Assembly (NCBI RefSeq): GCF_030936135.1
Contig: NC_082594.1
Span: forward strand, 22,859,553-22,923,552
Reading direction: 5' to 3'
DNA from: Gavia stellata
Taxonomy: Eukaryota; Chordata; Aves; Gaviiformes; Gaviidae
DNA length: 64,000 bases
This document shows, in pieces, positions 25,731 through 36,520 of this stretch. Under the pieces are notes generated by a model, which was not told the DNA's origin, ran no database searches, and was given only the letters and a program-made list of their open reading frames with translations. Every line of letters starts with the position of its first letter. Position 1 is the first letter of the stretch. The position numbers and the translations under genes are program-made.

Positions 25731-26239
25731 TAATATAGCTAAAATTCCAAGAACTCATGCATCAGATCCACTGAATTGTTTTTCCTGGCTTTCGATTGAT
25801 TCAGGGATTTCTGAGCAAGATTGCTTAGAAGACATTATAGTCCATTTGCTTTTCTTAATGAGACGTTCAGATACGAAGCTGGTAGAATATAAGCAAGATC
25901 TGAAGCAGAACTGAGTTATTTTAATCTGGGCAATGAGCTGCCTTGCTGCCTGCATTGTTCCCTTGTACAGAAGGGGAAAACATGGGAGGAAACCGGCACT
26001 TTCATGGGTCCACCTCCACGTGGACACAGTAGAGAAGGAGAGGTGAGGAGAGGTCACTTCTGCTCCCCACTGCGCTGCACAGATACTTGCCTCCGAGCTG
26101 TAAAAAGGAAACTGATAATTATAAAAGCTTTTTACTTACGTGGAGGTAACACGGTGGGCTCCACCTTTCACTACTTGCATCCTCCTTGGTCTTCAACATC
26201 CTGCTAGTAGGGAGCTGAGCTGGGGCACATGACTTACAG

Positions 26240-26510
26240 CCACAGGGGAGATTTCCCCTGGCAATCGACCTTAAGTTTCCACAGTTGCTACCTCTTGTCC
26301 TGTCACTGGGCACCACTGAAAAAAGACTGGCCCCATCCTCCTGGTACCCACCCCTTAAGTATTTATAAGCATTAATAAGATCCCACTTTAGTCTTCTCTT
26401 CTTCAGACTAAAAAGACCCAAGTCCCTCAGCCTTCCCTCATAAGAAAGATGTTCCAGTCCCCTAATCGTCTTTGTAGCCCGTCTTTGTAGGTCCACCACA
26501 GAGGTCTACT
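26240..26510 (-). mobile_element. Old CR1 fragment, C-terminal ORF2
   Basis: A decayed CR1 piece on the minus strand. The translated minus frame includes [18 protein letters not shown] and [14 protein letters not shown], the same block as the young copies ([19 protein letters not shown]). The 3' UTR tail is not recognisable. Confidence 0.85.
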
Positions 26511-26589
26511 CCATGACCCTCCTTCAGGCCCCCGAAGAGACAAATCTGTTCGCTCCAGTGAAGACCAGGATTTTTCTGTATAGCTCGCC

Positions 26590-27850
26590 ACTGATGTGGA
26601 GAGTTTGGCTCCATTGTCTTTGTCATTCGCCTTCATGTAGGTGCAAGCTGGTTTTAGACCTCTCCTAAGCCACCTCTTTGCCAAAGTACCCAAACCCATG
26701 TCCCTCAGCATCTCCTTGCAGATTATGTGCTCTAGGCCCCTGACCATCTTGGCAGCATTCCCGTGGACTTTCTCCAGTTTCTCAATGACCTCTTGAACTG
26801 GGGGTCCCAACATGGGAAAACATTTCTAGGGCAGCCTCACCAACACTGAGTAGAAAGGGAATAATAGCTACTCTCCAACTGCCGGTCACATTGCTCCTAA
26901 GGCATCCCCAGTATATGGTTTGCCTGATTCGCATTAAATTCTCACTGAAGTCTCATAGTAAAGCCCAGGTCCTTTCCTGCATGGCTATTACGTAGGCAGT
27001 AGGATGCCATCCTACATCAAAGCATAGGGTTTGAACTGCTCCTGTTGAACTCTGAGGGGTTTCTATTGACCCAGGTCCCAAGTTTCTCAAGGTCCCTCTG
27101 GATTGAAGCCCTACCAGGGCTGCCAAAGGGAGATGGATGTCATCGCTTCTAATCTATTACCATCTGCAAATGTGCTGAAAGTGTCCTCTGTGTCATCAGC
27201 CTGGTGACTGATGAAAACATCGAACAATATCAGCTCCTGTGTCATTCCCTGGGGTTCTCTGTTCATTACTGGCTGCCAGATGGCCCATCACAACATTGAT
27301 TACTATTCTTTGACCTAATGGTCCAGCTAATTTTCAGTCCATCTAGCAGTTTGTTCATCCAACTCATGTTTGCTCAGGTTTTGCATGAAAATGCTGTGGG
27401 ATACTTTCCAATTGTCAGAGCTGTCCCTGATCACTGTGAGTTTCTGATGATGGACAGCAGCCATGAAGTCACATCAGCACCATCAGGTGAATCCCATCTG
27501 CTCACCTGGATCTGAATACTTACAGCTTTTCTAGGCAGACCCTCATTTGTTGCCCCTCCCATTGGTTGTCCCTCTCCTTCCAAATCATGCTGGACATCTG
27601 AAGGTGTGGGAATAAGCTTTGCCAATGAAAACTTATGCAAAAAAGGCACTAAATACTTTGGTCTTTTGCTTATCATGTCAGTGGGTTGTCTCTCCCATTC
27701 ATTGGTGGACCCACAATTTCTCCAAATTCCCTTTTGCTGCCAACATACTTGTAACATCCTTGTACATTTGTCTTTGTCCCTAGCCAGTCTTAGCTCCAGC
27801 TGGGCTTTGGTCTTTCTGATTTCATCTCAGAGTGAATGAACAATGGTTCC
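26590..27850 (-). mobile_element. Older, longer CR1 fragment
   Basis: A second, more diverged CR1 piece on the same strand. Its 26600-26830 part repeats the protein region found in 26240-26510 (LEKVHGNAAKMVRGLEH), so it is a separate insertion. It runs back through the RT core (blocks equivalent to PQGS..GP near 27230-27260 and the catalytic region near 27150-27190), and then to the N-terminal ORF2 linker near 27640-27830. Many frame breaks mark it as long dead. Confidence 0.75.
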
Positions 27851-28551
27851 ATCTTCATTTTTGTTGCTTGCCCATGTTTCCAGTTGTTGTTATCTCTTAT
27901 TTTGCATGTCAGTTAATTGAGAAGACACTTGCTTAGACAAACTCTTGTCTTTCTGCACAAGGGGATGGTTTGCTCCTGAGCTGTCATTTTCATACCCCCT
28001 GGGCCACAGTTACTCTTCTCTGACCTCCCACGCCTTCAGCTGGGCTTAGGGTAGCAGGTCACAAGCATTCATCCTTGAGATCCCACCTCCAGACTGCAAT
28101 CCCCCATCTGTTTGCACTTTGGGACCATGGCATCAGGTCAGATCTCACCTCATTTCTGAGAACCACAGGCTTAGTGCTGAGGAGCCCTCCTGCCCTCAGG
28201 CATTTCCACAGCTCAGCTCCCTCTCTGCAGGGTTTGTCTTCTCTCCTCCATGCCAGCTGTAGAGAAGACAGCAAATAATGGATCTAAGCTGCAGCATGGG
28301 GATTTAGGCCATAAATTTGGAAATAATTTCTAAGAGTCTGGACGGTCAGCTCTGGAAAAGGAGCACAGCAATCCCATAAAATCTCACCCTTCAGAATTTT
28401 TAAGAACAGTCTAGAGATATATACCCAAAAAGAGAAAGAAGAGGGCAGTGAGGCTAGGTGTCCCTGCTCTGGGGATGGCAAAGCTGGACGAGTTTCTGAG
28501 CCCTGCTCAGCCCTGGCTTTCTCTCATCTCTTCTGTGCACTGTCTGCTTTC
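27851..28551. other. Unique spacer between CR1 elements
   Basis: No gene or repeat recognised; mixed base composition. Confidence 0.5.
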
Positions 28552-29444
28552 ACAGAATCACAGTATCACTAAGGTTGGAAAAGACCTGTAAGATCATCAA
28601 GTCCAACCTGGGGGGAAAAAAAAAAAAAAAAAAAAAAAAGGCAACCACCACACAACAACAAGCCACAACACACCAAAAACCAACCCACCCAACACCACAG
28701 AGCACCATGTCCATCAAGCTACATGCCACAATGCCACATCCACACGCTCCTTGAATACCTCCAGGGAGGGTGACTCTACCACCTCCCTGGGCAGCCTATT
28801 CCAATGTTTCACTACTCCCTCAGTAAAGAACTTTTTCCTAATATCCAGCCTGAACCTCCCCTGGCGCAACTTGAGGCCATTTCCTCTAGTCCTGTCACTC
28901 GTCACTTGGGAGAAGAGACCAACACCCACCTCTCTGCAACCCCCTTTCAGGTAGTTGTAGAGAGCGATAAGGTCTCCCCTCAGCCTCCTCTTCTCCAGGC
29001 TAAACAACCCCAGTTCCCTCAGCCGCTCCTCATAAGACTTGTGCTCCAGACCCCTCACCAGCACCGTCGCCCTTCTCTGGACACACTCCAGCACCTCAAT
29101 GTCCTTCTTGTAGTGAGGGGCCCAAAACTGAACACAGTATTTGAGGTGTGGCCTCACCAGAGCCGAGTACAGAGGCATGATCACCTCCCTGCTCCTGCTG
29201 GCCACACCATTTCTGATACAGGCCAGGATGCCATTGGCCTTCTTGGCCACCTGGGCACACTGCTGGCTCATATTCAGCCGGGTGTCGATCAACACCCCCA
29301 GGTCCTTTTCTGCGGGGGAGCTTTCCAGCCACTCGTCCCCAAGCCTGTAGCGTTACCTGGGGTTGTAGTGGCCAAAGTGTAGAACCCGGCACTTGGCCTT
29401 ATTGAACTTCATCCGGTTGGCCTCAGCCCATCGATCCAGCCTGT
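28552..29444 (-). mobile_element. Young 5'-truncated CR1 LINE
   Basis: Close relative of the element at 606-1676, same strand. The 3' tail (AATCACAG-type) is at 28552-28570, the conserved 3' UTR block at 28568-28610, a 24-base A-run on the plus strand at 28616-28639, an A/C-rich stretch, and the ORF2 end from 28714. It ends at about 29444, where similarity to the first copy stops abruptly after CCTGTCC. Confidence 0.93.
28714..29295 (-). pseudogene. CR1 ORF2 C-terminal fragment with stop codon
   Basis: 193 codons of the CR1 ORF2 C-terminus are open. The same frame continues upstream to about 29440 but is broken by a TAA stop (plus-strand TTA at 29353-29355), where the first copy has Gln. The RT catalytic FADD block is missing because the copy is truncated further 3' than the one at 606-1676. 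It has no activity of its own. Confidence 0.9.
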
Positions 29445-30637
29445 CCTTTGCTCAGCTGTGAGTCTCTGCCCGTGTCAGCTCCTTTCTCCACACATCCAGC
29501 TCCTCAAGGGTCGTCCCTGACCCTCCCATTTTCCAGGCTAGAGAAATGCATTTCTTTTCTTCACTATCAGGAGCTTCATCTCTTCATGGCTTAAAACATG
29601 ATGGAGCCACATGAATGGGTGCCCGTGAGAGCGCAAGCTCCTTGGAGAAATGGCCCGCTATCTTCCTCTGGGGGCTGCAGGCTGCCCACCGACCCATCAG
29701 CTGGCCTTCCCGGAGCACCCAGAGGAGCACAGGGAGGGTGCACTGCCGAGCGTGAAAGGGGTCTGGAAAAATAAAACAGAACAAGTCTCCCCAGCACGGC
29801 TGCCTCCCTCCCCCGGCATTGGGATTACTGCTGCGGGGGATGGATCTGGCATAAAAAGCAAAACAAACACCAGACCTCCACATTTCCTAACGAAATCAAC
29901 CTATTCCTTGGTAAGGTTGTGTAATCTGCAGTTTCACAGCTCCTCCAAAGTGGTTTATAAGAATATTAACCCATGGATGTTCACCGTTTTGTTTTAGTTC
30001 CCAGTGAACAGTCAGGATTTGCTGCAAAACTATGAGCAAGGTGGGATCTAGTTTTGGGATGGTATTTTGCACATTGCAAAGGGTGAGGGAAAGGAAGATG
30101 ATGTTTCTTTTGTGGGGTGAGTATTGTACATATAATGGCATATACTCAAACAAGGAAGTTATGGACCCTACAACACAACTGCTATAATAGTTTACAGCAT
30201 TTAAACAGCATTTAAAATGGGGAAACCTCAGGAGGTGTCCTGCAGTTTGTCAACACCGATGTTTGTCCTAAGGACACTTTAAAGCAGCAAACTCCTTAAC
30301 GAAAGACTTCCCAAAGCAAATGGAAACTCGGAAGACTTATATTTCTTGTATTTCTTATATTTCCTTTCTGGTCCTGACTGTAAACTCTGTAAAATCTACC
30401 TACAAGCAAATGGATGGAGAGAAGATTTTATTACTGATACTGACAGTGTTTCTCCTTCCTGAATAATAAAGATAGATTTGTGTAGCCATTGCTCCTTCTC
30501 TCAAGAAAATGCAGCTTTCCTCAACAGAAACCCTACACAAAGGCAATCCAGACTTCTTTTCTTATTAATTGTTCTAAATTATTTCTAACGTTACGCATTT
30601 TTGCATTCAGAGGACAAGTCCCATGGTGTGACTTGGA
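29445..30637. other. Gene-free spacer
   Basis: Unique sequence without supported gene, RNA or repeat. Confidence 0.5.
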
Positions 30638-30740
30638 CTAGATGATTGTTGTAGGTACCTTCCAGCTGAAATTATTCTATTCTATTCTATTCTATTCTAT
30701 TCTATTCTGTTCTGTTCTGTTCTGTTCTGTTCTATTCTAA
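30638..30740 (+). mobile_element. CR1 3' tail with expanded pentamer repeat
   Basis: Only the last part of a CR1 3' UTR is present (TTGGACTAGATGATTGTTGT and CCTTCCAGCTGAA, 30643-30670). It is followed by (TATTC)n that turns into (TGTTC)n and back (30672-30738). The same 3' end with TATTC repeats is seen in the 45.4-46.9 kb element, so they belong to one subfamily. Confidence 0.85.
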
Positions 30741-33700
30741 AACCAGACTTTTGCTTAAAAACCCTCAGCTCCTGGGGATGAATCTCTGCTGTCATTCAAG
30801 GCAAATTTCTAGCCTTCACATGTGAAAAGAAAAGTGCTGAGATATGTTCTAATGTGAACCAAAGGTTCAGAAAATGAGAGGGCATCCTAGGCTCCAAAGC
30901 TTATTTTTCAAATTGCATGATATTTAAGTCAATCTACTGATGTGGAGATAGAAGAAGGAAGGAGGAAGGATGGCTTGCAGTGATTTTCTCCCTTCTCCAG
31001 CCTTTCCATACTTAAAGGAAATGGCCATGCAATCTACGGGAGGGAGCTGGGGAAAGCGGTGTCAGCAGAAGCCATTGGCTCATAGAAACCTAGGAGCTGA
31101 GGGTCTTGAGAGGACTCTCCTGGGAGCTCCAGACAGGGGCCAGCTGTGCTTTGGGAAAGGAACCGCTTGTTACTGTACATCATCTGCTTGTTTTCCTGTT
31201 GACCTTTTCTTCCTCCAGGATTGTTGAGCCCCTTGATTCATCCCTTATGCTCGGAGAAAATGTTGCTCACTGGGACTAGGACAGCCTTGTTTAATCTTCC
31301 TGGAGCTGTGCTCAGAGGCTTGAGCAAGTTGTTACTAGCAACAGCTCTAATTTGAACCAGGCCCTTGTTGCTATCATCAATCAACACCGGGCAGAGGGTC
31401 GCACTCAGCTGGGAGGAAACCTGCAGGAAGTGTAAATCTCGTGGGTGCGAGCCTGAGCCTGGGGTTACTGTCTGGGGGAGGTTGCACGGAGAAGGACAGG
31501 AGCTACTGACACCGCCTTAGCACTGACTCAGAGAAATAAGCCTCTAAAGGGGGTGGGATGTGGGCATTAGTGCTGTCTCCTAAAAGGAGCTCAATAAGCA
31601 CCATAGGGATCAATGACATGTGAACAGCCATGGGAGACTCTTACCCCAGGGCTAGTAGGGTCTATCCCCACCAGAAATTTATAATGCTCAGACAAGTCTT
31701 TCTGAATCTTATTTGCCTCCGTGCACAGGCTAACACCAAGTCCAGGAATCACAAGGCACCTGAGGAGGATGCAGCAGGGAGTATCCTTGGCTGAGTGGCG
31801 GCCCAACGTAGGGATATTGCTGGCTGTCCCCAGCCTCACAGAGACCGGCATGTGGCAGCTCAGGACGAGCACAAAGGAGGGAGCACAGGAGAAAAGGCAG
31901 AGTCTTTTGTAAAGTAAGGGCTGTTTCTTTCCTCTTTGCCAGCATATAATAAAGAAATACTCTCATCTTGTTAGCATTATGTCATTAATGCATAGCTATA
32001 ATGGTTTTGTGTGTGTAATATTGTTGTGTTAAACATCTGATGAGTCCTATGTGTGCACAACGTTTTCTGCTGAGCTCCCCACCAAGCAGAGGCACTGGCT
32101 CCAGGCCTGCTGAGGACAAACTCCTGGTCCCCTGTGGTGGGGTGCAGGACAGCGCATCCCAGCTGCACTCCCTGCCTGTCCTTGTCCCCATCCCTGTCCC
32201 TGCTCCCCTCGCTGGGGTGCTGGCTCCCCTCCCTGACCCCTGTTTGTGCCAGGAGGGAGGGCAGCACACCTCCAGCCCAGGCAGGGCTGGGTGCCCTGTC
32301 CTGTCATTCCCCAGCATGAGCTGTTGCGGGGGGTGGTGTTTGCTGCATAGGTTGGTGTGTTTTTTTTTCCTGGAGAAGAAGATGAAAGGAGGAGCTGATG
32401 GGTCAGCAGGTAATTGGGTTTGTCTCTGCTGCAGTGGCCTAAATGGGTGATGGATGGTCCAGCCAGGCAGAAAGGAGATGCTATCATCCCCTGCTAACAC
32501 ATCTCCTGGGTTTTTTTCTTCAGAAGCCCCAGTTACGTTAGGCAATCTCAAACACTGTGTTTCCAACTCCTGTGGGCCTGACCCCCTCCTCCAGAGTCAC
32601 CTCTGATATGCAGCTGCTGCCTGGTTTTGGCAGGGCTGGGCTTAATACCTGCGGAGCCCAGACTTGCCTCTTTCTGTCAGTAGGACACGGTGGCCCACGT
32701 GCCTTGGCTGCTTCAGTTTGCCCCCCAGAAATTTCTGCTAGTCAGATGAGGAGAGAATGTGAGTCATTTGCTGGTTTAACTTCCCATAGATTACTTTGAA
32801 GACACCAGTCAAGTTGCAGCTGGATTGTGGCTTTTAAGAAAAGTGCTGGAAGATTCCTACAGCATGGCTGCTGATGCTCGGCTGAGCGAGAGAAGCTGGG
32901 CGAGAGTGAGATAAACCGGGAAATGCTGCCATGGACTATTTCACCATCGTTTCCCTGCAGATCCTCCGACCTCATTTCCTAGCTCATCTGCCCACAGCAA
33001 ACGCCCTGCAAGGACATCGCATTCGATGAGTGGCATTGGGAGAAACTTCTTCAGTTCTCGAGCTCCACTCTGCCATCCTCTGCTGACTAACCTGCTGCCA
33101 AGAGCAAGTGGTGATGATGGCACCAGCGGCCACAGCTGTAGGGGGGGATGTGTGTGTCCGTTCCCAGTGCTGTCCACACCCTGCACTGTGTCCATTGGAG
33201 AAGATGCTTGACACAAACATTTTCCACTTAAAGCAATGAAACACAGTCTTGATGACATCATTTGCCAAGCAGCTGCAGATAAACAGAGCATATTTTTTTT
33301 TCTGAAACGGGGCTACACGTTGTTTTCCTCCTACCAGACCCAAGCGTACCCCACGCTGACACCATGCACAGTGCCGGGGGAGCCGAGGGTGCTTGGGGCA
33401 CGGAAGGTGCAATCAGCGCCGTAATGGCTACACCGTGCATCTTGCCTGGTTGGTAATGTCATTAATAACACAGCTGGTATGTCGCTACACCCACACGGTG
33501 CAGGAGGATTTGGCTTCTTTCCTTCCTCTTTGTAAGAAGTGCAAAGCAACTGGTCAAACTGGATTGTCAAACCCACTTCAGTCTGCTTCAGTTTGCAAAG
33601 CAAAACCTCCACACAACCCACGGGAAGGATAATTAAGTGAGAGGAATGGGTCAAGGGGCCCCAGGAAGATACTCTTCCCAGCTTTTACCTTCTACCTGTT

Positions 33701-36110
33701 GAAACTCCGATGCTCCTAAGTGGATGTTTTGTCTTTCCAACATCCAGGAAGCTTTGGTATTTGAGCTGCTAAAATCAGAGCCAAGTACTTTCCAAAATGG
33801 TAGCAAATTGCTTCAGTCAGCCCAGATTGCTCAGCTTCCCCGCCTGCTTCGCTGAGCAGCTGGCCTGTTGAATTGTGATGCCAAACTTTCTGGGTGCAAC
33901 ACCTTTAATCCCTGAGGCCCCCGATATGCTTTGCAGAGAGATGTTCTGATGGTATTGCATCGTTCCTGAAAATTGTTCTCTGTAACAAGAGCAGAATTAT
34001 ATCTTAGAGCATGAAATCTTACCACTTCTCAAGGCTGCTTGAGAAGTAAGGCATTATCTTACTGACTGTGGTATCTGACCTTTAGAAAAGCACAGAAGGT
34101 TGTACTGGAGGCAAAAGCCACCAGGAAGACCTGGTGCTGAAATGAAGGTTTTATTACAAATGTATTCCTACATCTTCTGTAAAGATTTATTTTTTTATAG
34201 ACATAGATAAATTTTGGTTTGCACTTAATGTGCTTTCTCATTTTTTATTATTTTCAGATTACTCCCACATACTATCTGATAGCTATGCCATGTCTTCTCA
34301 CAGTCACTGGTTGACTGCACCATGAACATCTCTGTTGTGTTCACAGGCATGCATAGAAGTGAACTGAAAAGTCAGGGTTTGACACAAGGAGAATGTCAGA
34401 GGATGGATACATAAGTCAGCTCTTTGTCTTTTTTTTTTTTTTTTTGTGAAAATTGCCTTTATTTTCAGGAACAGCAAAGTGGTAGTGGTTCTTTTATGAG
34501 AATACAAGTAAAAACAATTTCACTGATTATGGTTAAGAATGAGACCCAAGAAAAACAACCTTTAAGTATAAACCTGTTTTTATGCTACCACTCATTTCAC
34601 AAAAGCTTGCTGAGTCGGGTGCTCTTTCTGGCAACCTGAGGGGTAGAAGGATTACATATTCCAGACCAAGATGACAGAAAATGCTTTAAATGTTTAGCTT
34701 GGCGTTTTTTTTTGAGAACAACAAAATCTTCATTGATTTTTCTGGAGATTAAAGCTGAACATACATAACTGGAAAGAATAGCCCCAGGGAGAGCAGAAAA
34801 AAATACTTTACATTGATTTAGCCATTGTGTTCTACTGGACAAATGGAATATAGCAAGAAGAGCCACTACACATAGTTGTTCCCAAAGGTGGCCTTGATAC
34901 TTAAAGTACTTACCCAGAATTACAGCTTTAAGTACAGTAGCAAGTGGTAGAGCTCTGTCCTTCCCTCTTTATCTTTTAAGTCATAAAATTACACACAGTG
35001 CTTCTGAGTCATTCAAAGGATGCCACAGAGGTGGGCAAAGCATCACTGTGTTCCTTTTTACAGGGGAGGTACTAAAAGGATGGAGAGGAAAACCCTAAGC
35101 AGATACAAGGAAGAAGGAGGAAGGCTTTTCCATGCAGCAGAGATGCTCCTCTGGGTCTTACTGGCTGCTGGCAGCTGAACTTTCTAAAATCCTCTAACTC
35201 CCAGTTCCTGGGGAACACACTCAAGGTGCTGCCTGAGGCATCAAAGAAGAAGTCAGGGTTCAAATTGGGATTTGCCATGTCCAGCTTCTCATTTTGGGCA
35301 GTGGAGCATGACCAAACCAGCCAGCTGCTGAAAAATCTCTCCTGAACAGAAGAAAATATTATATGAGGACCACCAGATCCATCCAGTGATTTTAGAGAAA
35401 GAGTTGCCACCAACAGATTCTCATCTCACTTTTTGTTCCCAATGGAGAAGGGATGAACTCAAGTTGCCTTTGACTTGATAAAAATATATTCCGGTGTCAG
35501 AGATGGGAAACCCTGCACACATCTTCTTAAAGAGCAATGCATTTGCTTTCAGTCCAGAAAACCTGGTAAGTCCTATTTAGGACTGAAACACTGCTTCTCA
35601 AACTTTGATGCTCATAACCTCACCTCTGTTTGCACTTCTTGATTCATTTGCGGGCTTTCAACCCTATCCTTCCAGGATCATGACTGAACTTCATATCCTA
35701 CCTCATGTGATCATGAACCCCTTATTGGATCTGGAAGTCTAAGGATATGATAAGGATCTGAGGATAGACCAGCTATCCATGTACCGAATACCCAAAGTCT
35801 GCATGGCTTTGTCTATGCTGCTAAATACAGGGGAGACTAGACTAGTATTTCTGGAGACTAAATACTGCTGGAGGCAGACCCCCAGCCTCACTGCCACGCT
35901 CCTCTGGGTGTTCACGCTGCTCAGGACTAGTCCTTCTGTAGGAGATTTCTCTGGGAAAAAACTAGTTGAAGAGATCCAAATTGGAGCCAGGGAGCGAGAT
36001 CAGAGTGTGGACAACCACGCGGGTGATCCAGTGCTTGAGCTCTCTCGCTGGCGCTCTTTTACTCAGTAGTGTAGGTGCATCCTTTAAGACTGCTTGTTCT
36101 TACACTTTTA
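30741..36110. other. Gene-free region
   Basis: Short overlapping frames only; no family recognised. T-runs lie near 34429-34446. No RNA gene found. Confidence 0.5.
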
Positions 36111-36113
36111 GTC

Positions 36114-36146
36114 CACTTGTTTATGTGTTTTTCACATAAACAAGTG
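36114..36146. repeat. Perfect 14-bp inverted repeat (hairpin)
   Basis: Left arm CACTTGTTTATGTG (36114-36127), TTTTT loop, right arm CACATAAACAAGTG (36133-36146). One more C-G pair can form across a one-base bulge. It is shorter than a typical pre-microRNA hairpin. Confidence 0.95.
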
Positions 36147-36458
36147 TGGGCCTTGGCCAGCAAAAACACCTGTTTCTTAGACAAAGGTAGCAAGTTCTTA
36201 TTCTAGGTCCCTTGTACAGGGTCATGGACATGGGCAGCCTGTGCTAAATGCAGCCTTGTAAGAGTCGCTCGCACTTGAGTGAAAGTACCACTGGCGGTCA
36301 ACTTCTACCTGGCGTGCAAAGGAAAGGGGTGGAAGTCAGAGGGGAGGGAGGTCCCAGGGAGGGGACAAGGGGGGAGGTCCCAGATGACCACATGTCCCAT
36401 CTCCTGACTGACCCTGTTCAACCATGTCCCTCTCTGTAGACTATACCTGAGAAGGAAG

Positions 36459-36479
36459 GGATGGATGGATGGATGGATG

Positions 36480-36517
<38 letters not shown>

Positions 36518-36520
36518 AAG
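36459..36520. repeat. Compound tetranucleotide microsatellite
   Basis: Successive blocks of GGAT, GATA and GACA units, each related to the next by one base change, about 60 bases in all. Confidence 0.97.

Larger units (their letters stand above)
20780..26235. other. Gene-free region with possible regulatory DNA
   Basis: No coding gene is supported; frames are short, overlap on both strands and match no family I know. From about 24.2 to 25.75 kb the DNA becomes AT-rich with many TAAT and ATGCA sites, and contains the duplicated element described separately. Confidence 0.5.
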
